From Clostridiales bacterium (lineage in GTDB: Bacteria > Bacillota > Clostridia > Saccharofermentanales > Saccharofermentanaceae), in contig JAFXMZ010000014.1 in assembly GCA_017529925.1 (NCBI GenBank), positions 1-64,000 on the forward strand: a stretch of 64,000 bases of DNA, given 5' to 3'. The notes below the pieces were generated by a model. It had not been told where the DNA came from. It was given only the letters and a program-made list of their open reading frames with translations, and did no database searches. The translations under genes and the position numbers were made by a program. Position 1 is the stretch's first letter; each line of letters starts with the position of its first letter. This document shows positions 18,363 through 25,181 of this stretch, one piece after another.

Positions 18363-18497
18363 TTGATAGTTTTTGTCTCATCCGCTCCAAATAGCCCGTT
18401 TTAGGCCGTTTCAGAGCACAAAATCGAGGGTTTTATCCCGGTCAGTCCACTATTTCGGTTTTAGTTTCATCTCATAATGGGTCAGATAATGGGTCAA

Positions 18498-19616
18498 TTA
18501 TTCCTGCCCGTTTCCGTCTGAATCACCATTATCATCCGTAGGCTTATTCTTCTCCTGAAGCTTCAGCTGTTCTTCAAGTTCAAGCATATATCTGTCGTAG
18601 TCTGACATGAAAAGCTTATCCTGGATTACCCTGTATTTCTCAAACTCAGATTCGGCATGCAGTTTTGCAATCTCCGCAGTAACTTTACCGGCATCGTTAA
18701 GAAGACCATACTCGAACATCTCAATAAAACGGTTGAGCCTTGTCTCCCAGTCAGCCATTGTAAGAGGTATATGACGAGCCGCCATATTCTCAGCATAATC
18801 AAGATATGCAGATACCATTCGGTTAAGCTGCCCCATCTCTTCTTGCGAAAGATAATTCTTTGCTATAACGACATCGCTTTTCTTGATCTTCCCGTCGGGA
18901 GCATCAGACCATGTTGTAAGTCCCATGTGTTCCTTTGTATGATCTGCCCTCTCGACGATCAGTTCTGCGGCCGTATGACCATGCACGGCATAATGCATCT
19001 TATTCTGTACCGTCGCATAGAAGCGCTTTGTAGCGGCAGCAGTCTTATCATAATCAACAGCGGTGGCATAGATATCCGTTATCTTCTGATAGAAAAGTCT
19101 CTCGCTGGCACGGATTTCTCTAATACGCTCAAGCTGCTCATCGAAATACTTATCCGTCAGGAAAGTTCCACGCTTGATCCTCTCAGAGTCCATCACCCAG
19201 CCTTTGATCGTATAGTCTTTGGCAATCTGATTGATCCACTTACGGAACTGCACGGCACGCTCGGAATTGACCTTGAATCCGACAGCGATGATCATCTCCA
19301 GAGAATAGTGATTTGCATTATATGATTTGCCATCTTGGGCAGTTATCCGAAATTTTCGGATAACTGAATCTTCCTGCAATTCACTGTCTGCAAAGATCTT
19401 CTTCACATGATAATTGATCGTACGAACATCAACATCATAAAGCTGCGCCATAAGCTTCTGCGTGAGCCAGATATTCTCATCCTCATAACGCATCTCAATC
19501 CCGGTATCTTCTCCATCGGTCCCGGTTGATGCAATATAAGTAAGATACTCAGCTGCACTTGATCTTATTGATAATTCGTCTTTTTTCTTGTTATTATCAT
19601 TCTCGTTGTTAGACAT
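18498..19616 (-). CDS. RhuM family protein
   Basis: 372 aa. The central part matches the RhuM family first named from a Salmonella pathogenicity island: MRYEDENIWLTQKLMAQLYDV (helix-turn-helix-like), NYHVKKIFADSEL, YSLEMIIAVGFKVNSERAVQFRKW and IKRGTFLTDKYFDEQLERI. The C-terminus is charged and coiled-coil-like, ending in a Lys/Glu and Asp/Gly-rich tail. Molecular function is unknown. RhuM genes are common on mobile islands and near defence loci, which fits its place between tRNA-Ser repeats. A palindromic operator candidate lies 60 bases upstream. Confidence 0.8.
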   Translation of the reverse strand: MSNNENDNNKKKDELSIRSSAAEYLTYIASTGTDGEDTGIEMRYEDENIWLTQKLMAQLYDVDVRTINYHVKKIFADSELQEDSVIRKFRITAQDGKSYNANHYSLEMIIAVGFKVNSERAVQFRKWINQIAKDYTIKGWVMDSERIKRGTFLTDKYFDEQLERIREIRASERLFYQKITDIYATAVDYDKTAAATKRFYATVQNKMHYAVHGHTAAELIVERADHTKEHMGLTTWSDAPDGKIKKSDVVIAKNYLSQEEMGQLNRMVSAYLDYAENMAARHIPLTMADWETRLNRFIEMFEYGLLNDAGKVTAEIAKLHAESEFEKYRVIQDKLFMSDYDRYMLELEEQLKLQEKNKPTDDNGDSDGNGQE

Positions 19617-19677
19617 TAATAAATCCTTTACTGCTCTATCAATATAGTTTTCATGCGCATTCTAAGTTTTTCCTTAA

Positions 19678-19708
19678 GGGTACACTTTTAATTATAATAT
19701 AGGTACCC
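19678..19708 (-). promoter_or_regulatory. Promoter with flanking inverted repeat, upstream of rhuM
   Basis: The arms GGGTAC (19678-19683) and GTACCC (19703-19708) flank an AT-rich core containing TATAAT-like sequence. The arrangement suits a repressor that covers the -10 box. It could be autoregulation by the RhuM protein's putative helix-turn-helix; this is inference. Confidence 0.45.
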
Positions 19709-19837
19709 ATTTTTGTAATTAACGGTTTCCTATAACCCACGGATGTTCAGATCTGTATACTCCCACAGACTTCAGCTCAAGCTGGGTGTGTTCGAACTTG
19801 CAAGATTTTGAGGGTAAATGTGCCCCCAAAAATGAGA

Positions 19838-19963
19838 AATGTGCCCCCCAAAAATTACGGAGCTTATAGGATGAATTACAAGAAAGCAGAAAATTCGGGA
19901 AAAATGAAAGCCCGCAAACGCAGTGTTTACGGGCCTTTCTGGCGGAGCCGGTGGGATTCGAAC
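19838..19963. repeat. Right copy of the tRNA-Ser 3' flank repeat
   Basis: Matches 18252-18362 in the same order and orientation, and runs into the intact tRNA-Ser. A further AATGTGCCCCCAAAAA copy lies just upstream near 19817. The rest of 19617-19837 holds the rhuM promoter region and no gene. Confidence 0.7.
19905..19939 (-). terminator. Terminator of tRNA-Ser(TGA)
   Basis: GCCCGCAAAC and GTTTACGGGC form a ten-base stem with one G-T pair, beginning a few bases after the tRNA CCA end. An identical copy exists at 18306-18338. Confidence 0.7.
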
Positions 19964-20028
19964 CCACGTGCCCTTGCGGACAAACGGTTTTCAAGACCGC
20001 CTCGTTATGACCACTTCGATACAGCTCC
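19940..20028 (-). tRNA. tRNA-Ser (anticodon TGA)
   Basis: 89-base class II tRNA. GGAGCTG pairs with CGGCTCC (one G-T), the anticodon loop is CTTGAAA (TGA), and it has a long variable arm and an encoded CCA. Its 3' end is the target copied twice more to the left, at 15539 and 18339. Confidence 0.95.
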
Positions 20029-20149
20029 ATGTCGCGTTCTTAATGACCGCGCTTGACTATTTTACTTCAATCAACGACGATAAATCAAGTATTAATCTGA
20101 AACAGATCATACAGGAACATCGGGGCCGAATCCCACTTGTATTACATCA

Positions 20150-20183
20150 AAAAGTAAGAAGCACCAACAATGTGGTGCTTCTT
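20150..20183 (-). terminator. Terminator of tRNA-Ser(CGA)
   Basis: AAGAAGCACCA and TGGTGCTTCTT form a perfect 11-base stem. On the minus strand it is followed by ACTTTTTG. Confidence 0.8.
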
Positions 20184-20190
20184 CCGTTTC

Positions 20191-20279
20191 TGGCGGAGAC
20201 GGTGGGATTCGAACCCACGAGCCCCGGAGGGCTAACGCATTTCGAGTGCGCCCCGTTATGACCACTTCGATACGTCTCC
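20191..20279 (-). tRNA. tRNA-Ser (anticodon CGA)
   Basis: 89-base class II tRNA. GGAGACG pairs with CGTCTCC, the anticodon loop is CTCGAAA (CGA), with variable arm and CCA. Separated from tRNA-Leu by a terminator. Confidence 0.95.
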
Positions 20280-20286
20280 TTATAAA

Positions 20287-20317
20287 GACTGTCTCACCAT
20301 CTGATGATGAGACAGTT
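20287..20317 (-). terminator. Terminator of tRNA-Leu(CAG)
   Basis: GACTGTCTCA and TGAGACAGTT form a stem directly after the tRNA, followed by TTTATA on the minus strand. Confidence 0.65.
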
Positions 20318-20322
20318 CCTGA

Positions 20323-20409
20323 TGGTGCGGATGAAGGGACTTGAACCCATACGACATTGCTGCCACCAGCACCTGAAGCTGGCGCGTCTGCCAATTCCGC
20401 CACATCCGC
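20323..20409 (-). tRNA. tRNA-Leu (anticodon CAG)
   Basis: 87-base class II tRNA. GCGGATG pairs with CATCCGC, the stem CCAGC/GCTGG encloses loop TTCAGGT (anticodon CAG), with CCA encoded. First of a run of three leftward tRNA genes, each with its own hairpin. Confidence 0.95.
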
Positions 20410-20473
20410 AAATCAGCCTACATATATTAACCTAAAGGAGCGAATAAATCAATAATCGCTTTGATCTGTTATT

Positions 20474-20482
20474 TGCTATAAT
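20474..20482 (+). promoter_or_regulatory. Extended -10 promoter for a leaderless mRNA
   Basis: TGCTATAAT (TGn plus a perfect TATAAT) ends 6 bases before the ATG of the helicase gene. Transcription should begin at or within a base or two of the start codon. No ribosome site precedes the ATG, and the only upstream in-frame codons lead to a stop at 20462-20464. Confidence 0.6.
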
Positions 20483-20488
20483 CCTTAC

Positions 20489-22882
20489 ATGAGAGATATA
20501 TCGATTTCGGCCACATCACTTGCCAGATTCGTTTCCAGGACAGGAGACCTTTCATCAGGCTCCTATGAAGGTGTGTCCGGAATCGAAGGAACAAGACTTC
20601 ATAAGAAGATATTCTCCGATCTGAAGAAACAGTATGGTGACGATATCGAAAATGAATACTATCTTCAGGGATCCTCTTCATTACATGAAACAAGACTGAA
20701 TGTAACAGGAAGGGCCGATGCCGTTATCCTTGATAAGGCAACATCTCTTCCCTGTCATATCATCGAGATCAAGTCCTTTAATTCATCAAAGGATTCCTTC
20801 GCAAAGCTTGTCAGGCCCGAACATGAATCCCAGCTCATGATCTATGCGGCCATGTTCTTCCAGAGCGAAGAAGGAAAGAACGTTGATTCGATCAGGATTA
20901 CATTAAGATATGTTTCTATTACTACTCTCGAAGCATATGAGGACACTTCAGTAATCACCAGAGATGATGCAATCTCGAAGTTTGACGAACTGTGTGAGAG
21001 CTATATCTCTTTCGCACTGAAGCTTCTTTCATATGAAGAGAGCATGTTCCTATCGATAAAGGAGATGAAGTTTCCGTACAACGACATAAGGCCCGGACAG
21101 GCGGAGCTCATGAAAAAAGCGCTGGTGTCATTAACTTCAAAGGAAGCTCTTTTCGCACTGGCACCGACAGGTACAGGCAAAACTATATCGATGCTCTATC
21201 CTGCAGTCAAAGGACTTCTAAGAGGAAGGTACGACAAGATCTTTTATCTCACAGCGAAGGCGGCCACACGGTCCGTTGCGTCAAAAGCCATCAATGATAT
21301 GCGCAAAAAGGGACTTTTGATCAGGTCCATACTGCTGTCGCCCAAAGAAAAGATGTGCCCTTTTAAGAAAAAATGTGACGCAAAGGGCTGCCCTTACTCC
21401 GAAGGTTACTATTCAAGACTGAGGCCGGCACTCGAAGAGATACTTAAGTTTGACGAGATAACACCCGAACTCTGTGAGAATATCGCAATGAGGCACAGGA
21501 TCTGTCCTCATGAATTCTCGCTTGATACGTTAAACTACTGCAGCATCATCATCGGCGACTATAATCATGCCTTTGATCCGAGAGTGTCTCTGGTCAGGTG
21601 TTTCGGGGAATACGAATCCGGCCGTAACGTCGTACTCGTCGATGAGGCCCATAATCTTGTCGACAGAGCAAGAGAAATGTACAGCGCAGTATTCACACGC
21701 AGTCTTCTCGAAGAGACAATGAAGGAATTCAAGGGCACCGATCCGAAGATAGAAGGATATCTGCAAAGGCTCCATTCATACTTCAAAGTAACGGAGCAAT
21801 GTCTTTCTTCCGGCAATTCATGCTTTCACATTACCGAGAATGTCGATGAGAACAGAACTTTGCGCACAGAAAACTGGGAAGGCACCAGAGAGATGCCTAA
21901 GAATTTCTACACTACCTTATGGCATATCGTAAGGCTCATGTCCCCTCTCCTTGATTCGATGCCGCGCGGAAGAAAGCGTGAACTGACGCTTCAGTTCTTT
22001 TTTGAAGCAAGGTTTTTCCTTACGTGCATGGAACAGTTCTACAACGATTCCTATATCACATGCGCAGGTATTGACAACGGAGACCTGTTCATAAAGCTCT
22101 CATGTCTTGACAGTTCGGACAAGCTCGATGGTCTGATCAGGGATAAGATGGCAGTCGCATTCTTTTCGGCAACACTTTCGCCTTTTGAGTATTACAGAAA
22201 TGTTCTTATCGGAAAGGATGCGGATTACTGCAGGAATATAGAGCTGGCTTCTCCTTTCCCGCCCGAGAATCTCGATCTTATCATCTGCAGCGATATAAGC
22301 ACCGCCTACAAAGACAGAGTGATGACGTCAGGAAAACTCACATCAAGGATCATCGACGCCCTCAAAGGAATGAAGGGGAACTATATGCTCTTCTTCCCTT
22401 CTTTCGACTATATGAACATGATCGTAAAGCTGATCGAAGAAGAGATCCCCGATCTCGAAAATGAGGACGGCATAATCAGGACAGTCGTCAGACAGAAACC
22501 TGAGATGACACCGGAAGAGAAATCTCATTTCCTCTCATGCTTTGATACTCCGAATGAAGGGTGTCTGATCGGCTGCGCAGTTCTCGGAGGCCACTTTTCC
22601 GAAGGTATCGACCTCGTCGGTGAAAGACTGTCCGGAGTAATAATCGTAGGTGTCGGATTGCCGGGAATATCGCCCGAAAGACAGGTCCTCAGCAATTACT
22701 ATTCTGAGAAATTCGGTGACGGCTTTGCATTTGCTTACAGATATCCCGGCTGGGAGAAAGTCCTTCAGGCCGTCGGAAGGGTCATAAGGACTGAAAATGA
22801 TACAGGATTTGCAATGCTCATAGATGAAAGGCTCGATAAACCTGAATATCTGTCACTTTATCCCGAGAACTGGAGGATATGA
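20489..22882 (+). CDS. Rad3/DinG-type helicase with N-terminal PD-(D/E)XK nuclease domain
   Basis: 797 aa. The N-terminal ~190 residues resemble Cas4/RecB-like nucleases: GRADAVI (catalytic Asp), then HIIEIKSF (Glu-x-Lys), then QLMIYAAMF. The rest is a superfamily 2 helicase of the XPD/DinG branch, with Walker A APTGTGKTISM, DEAH box VLVDEAHNLVD, four Cys (MCPFKKKCDAKGCP and a later C before PHEF) placed for a 4Fe-4S cluster, and motif VI QAVGRVIRTEND. The expected activity is 5'-3' unwinding coupled to DNA cleavage in repair. Single gene, probably leaderless. Its 3' end overlaps convergent recO by 30 bases. Confidence 0.85.
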   Translation: MRDISISATSLARFVSRTGDLSSGSYEGVSGIEGTRLHKKIFSDLKKQYGDDIENEYYLQGSSSLHETRLNVTGRADAVILDKATSLPCHIIEIKSFNSSKDSFAKLVRPEHESQLMIYAAMFFQSEEGKNVDSIRITLRYVSITTLEAYEDTSVITRDDAISKFDELCESYISFALKLLSYEESMFLSIKEMKFPYNDIRPGQAELMKKALVSLTSKEALFALAPTGTGKTISMLYPAVKGLLRGRYDKIFYLTAKAATRSVASKAINDMRKKGLLIRSILLSPKEKMCPFKKKCDAKGCPYSEGYYSRLRPALEEILKFDEITPELCENIAMRHRICPHEFSLDTLNYCSIIIGDYNHAFDPRVSLVRCFGEYESGRNVVLVDEAHNLVDRAREMYSAVFTRSLLEETMKEFKGTDPKIEGYLQRLHSYFKVTEQCLSSGNSCFHITENVDENRTLRTENWEGTREMPKNFYTTLWHIVRLMSPLLDSMPRGRKRELTLQFFFEARFFLTCMEQFYNDSYITCAGIDNGDLFIKLSCLDSSDKLDGLIRDKMAVAFFSATLSPFEYYRNVLIGKDADYCRNIELASPFPPENLDLIICSDISTAYKDRVMTSGKLTSRIIDALKGMKGNYMLFFPSFDYMNMIVKLIEEEIPDLENEDGIIRTVVRQKPEMTPEEKSHFLSCFDTPNEGCLIGCAVLGGHFSEGIDLVGERLSGVIIVGVGLPGISPERQVLSNYYSEKFGDGFAFAYRYPGWEKVLQAVGRVIRTENDTGFAMLIDERLDKPEYLSLYPENWRI

Positions 22883-23638
22883 TAAGGAAGAAAAAGGATC
22901 TTTATAATCCTTTTCGAACATGACTGACAGGAATTCTCTGGTATAGTCACAAAGATCAGCCTGAAGCTTACTGTCACACCTTACAGAAAATATCTGATTC
23001 AAAGGCATGGAAGCAAAATAGTTAAGGCTGATCATGACCCTGGCAGGAAGGAATCTGTAACCGTCCGTCTTATATCCTGATGATATACACTTACTGCAGA
23101 TCACATATCCCCCGCCGAGCTTGATCTTGTATTTATTCTCGCTCTTTTCATCGATCTTCTCCCCGCAGGATGTACATCTGTCATATTCGGATGCAAAACC
23201 TAAGAGCACAAGAAGTCTCCAGTTAAATGCGCTGTATATGAGGCGGGCCTTTTCGATGTTGACGGAAAGAGAGTAGAAAGCATAAACGGCAAGTTCATAC
23301 AGTTCCCTTGATACATCCGCAGTTGCACAGTCGATAAGACAGGAAGCCATATGCGAAGCGGTCATCATAGCATCAAGGTCTTTCATTATCTCCGCGTTTG
23401 ACTCGATTATCGATGCATCCTTCAGGTAATAGAAACCGTGGGACTCTGTAATCACTATATCGCAGAGCATATAAGGCATCGAAATAAAGGAGAACCTGCT
23501 TCCCTGTTTTCCTGTCCCCTTTGCGCAGAATTCAACGACTCCGCGGTCGGGGGTTATCACCTTGACGAGTCTGTCCTTATCCTTGAATTCGGAGGAGCGG
23601 AGTATTACACCCTTAAAAGACATAGGATCAGAGGCCAT
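22853..23638 (-). CDS. recO: DNA repair protein RecO
   Basis: 261 aa. Loads RecA on SSB-coated DNA with RecR/RecF. The N-terminal OB fold (KGVILRSSEFKDKDRLVKVITPDRGVV) precedes a helical domain with a four-Cys zinc site (CTSCGEK, then VICSKCISS). It begins 1 base after the ybeY-era stop and is the last gene of the phoH operon. The last 30 bases overlap the end of the helicase gene on the other strand. Confidence 0.92.
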   Translation of the reverse strand: MASDPMSFKGVILRSSEFKDKDRLVKVITPDRGVVEFCAKGTGKQGSRFSFISMPYMLCDIVITESHGFYYLKDASIIESNAEIMKDLDAMMTASHMASCLIDCATADVSRELYELAVYAFYSLSVNIEKARLIYSAFNWRLLVLLGFASEYDRCTSCGEKIDEKSENKYKIKLGGGYVICSKCISSGYKTDGYRFLPARVMISLNYFASMPLNQIFSVRCDSKLQADLCDYTREFLSVMFEKDYKDPFSSLSYPPVLGIK

Positions 23639-23639
23639 A

Positions 23640-25181
23640 TCATTCGGCCTCTTCCGATCTGTATCCCAGGCCTTTCAGCATTCCTTCATTATTCTTCCAG
23701 TCTCCCCTGACCTTAACGAAAAGATCGAGATATACCTTGCATCCGAGCAACCTCTCGATATTCTTGCGGGACGCCGTTCCTATACGCTTGATCATCTGTC
23801 CGTCCTTACCGATTATTATCGGTTTATGAGACTCTCTCTCGCAGATTATGTCAGCACTTATCTTTACGATCTCCCTGTCGTATTCATCTGAGGAGGAATC
23901 CTTATACTTCTCCTCAAACTTTGTAATATCTACGGCAGTACCATGAGGGATCTCCTGATTCGTATAATGAAGTATCTGCTCTCTTATAAGCTCTGAAGAG
24001 ATCATCCTCTCTGTCTGGTCGGTCATATATTCCGAATCGAAAAGCCTGTTGCCTTCGGGAAGTATGTCTGACAGAGTCTTCAGCAGAAGATCGATATTAT
24101 CACCTGTCCTGGCACTGATCGGGATTATATCCGTAAAATCAAACAGACCGGAATAATTGCTGATCAACGGCAGAAGCGTTTCCTTCTCTACTTCATCCGA
24201 CTTATTAACTGCAAGGACCACTTTCCTTCCGTACTTTCTGCAGAGATCAAGAAGATCCTTCTCCACTTTACCGGGCTTATCAAATCTCGCGTCAGCCAGG
24301 AGAAGGACCGCATCACTACCCTTTATGGTCGAAAGAGAATTATCGACCATGATCCTGGCAAGCCTGGAACCCGGATTATGTATACCGGGAGTATCGATAA
24401 AGATCATCTGCGTATCATCAGTGTTGTATATGGATCTTATATTGGTCCTGGTCGTCTGAGGCCTGTGGGATACGATCGCTATCTTCATTCCGGTAATGGA
24501 ATTGATAAGTGTCGATTTACCGACATTCGGGCGTCCCAATATTGCCACATAACCGCAATGGGCACATAAGGATCCTGCAGGATAAGCGATATTCCTGTTG
24601 AGGACGGAACTGATATCGTCTTTATGGTTGTCAAGCTCGATCTTCTCATCATCAAAAGCAAGACCTATATCATTCATAAGCCTCTTCTGCTTAAGGATCA
24701 TATGCTTCTCATCATCGGCATTAAGATGATCATAACCGATGAGATGAAGAAAAGAATGGGCCGTAAGGAAAAGAAGCTCCCTCTCCTTTGAATGACCGTA
24801 TTCTTCGGCGTTTGCAAATGCTTTCGAAGGGCATATGATGACATCGCCCAGACAGAGGATATCATTTCCCTCCTCGTCTTTTTCGAAATCCAACGGCTCT
24901 GAAGTTATGGAAGGGATTCCGTCAGTCGCTTCTATCATAGGAAATGAGAGAACATCAGTTACCTTATCCGTATCCCTGTTTTCCCTGTTGAGTTCCCTTA
25001 TGGTATCCTCATCAACAAAGGTGATATTGACATAGGATCTTTCGCGGAGCACATTCGACAAAACGGGAGCAGCATAATCACCCTGAGAGAAACACTCACT
25101 GAGTTTTTGCGCATAACTCTCATAAACATCGAAAAGATCCTTTTCGAGAAGCCCTGCTTCATCATTGATATATAGCTTCAT
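23640..25181 (-). CDS. YbeY-Era fusion: rRNA maturation RNase plus ribosome-assembly GTPase
   Basis: 513 aa in one uninterrupted frame. Residues 1 to about 165 are YbeY, the single-strand RNase for 16S rRNA 3' processing and quality control: YVNITFVDEDTIRELNRENRDTDKVTDVLSFP and the zinc-binding HSFLHLIGYDHLNADDE. After a linker of about 40 residues, from about 208, comes complete Era: GRPNVGKSTLIN, the switch region RPQTTRTNIR, DTPGIHNPG, NKSDE, and a KH domain with IIGKDGQMIKRIG. Normally these are separate neighbouring genes in this operon. The start overlaps the preceding stop by one base (TGATG). Both halves keep their key residues, so both activities are expected. Confidence 0.92.
   Translation of the reverse strand: MKLYINDEAGLLEKDLFDVYESYAQKLSECFSQGDYAAPVLSNVLRERSYVNITFVDEDTIRELNRENRDTDKVTDVLSFPMIEATDGIPSITSEPLDFEKDEEGNDILCLGDVIICPSKAFANAEEYGHSKERELLFLTAHSFLHLIGYDHLNADDEKHMILKQKRLMNDIGLAFDDEKIELDNHKDDISSVLNRNIAYPAGSLCAHCGYVAILGRPNVGKSTLINSITGMKIAIVSHRPQTTRTNIRSIYNTDDTQMIFIDTPGIHNPGSRLARIMVDNSLSTIKGSDAVLLLADARFDKPGKVEKDLLDLCRKYGRKVVLAVNKSDEVEKETLLPLISNYSGLFDFTDIIPISARTGDNIDLLLKTLSDILPEGNRLFDSEYMTDQTERMISSELIREQILHYTNQEIPHGTAVDITKFEEKYKDSSSDEYDREIVKISADIICERESHKPIIIGKDGQMIKRIGTASRKNIERLLGCKVYLDLFVKVRGDWKNNEGMLKGLGYRSEEAE

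Noticed and set aside
15539..19963. Complete prophage or integrative element
   Set aside because: No integrase, relaxase, transposase or structural gene is present; only att-like repeats and accessory genes.
19719..20403. Small frames over the tRNA-Ser and tRNA-Leu cluster
   Set aside because: They translate tRNA genes (GSNPTGSA, WVRIPPSPPE type peptides) and are artefacts.
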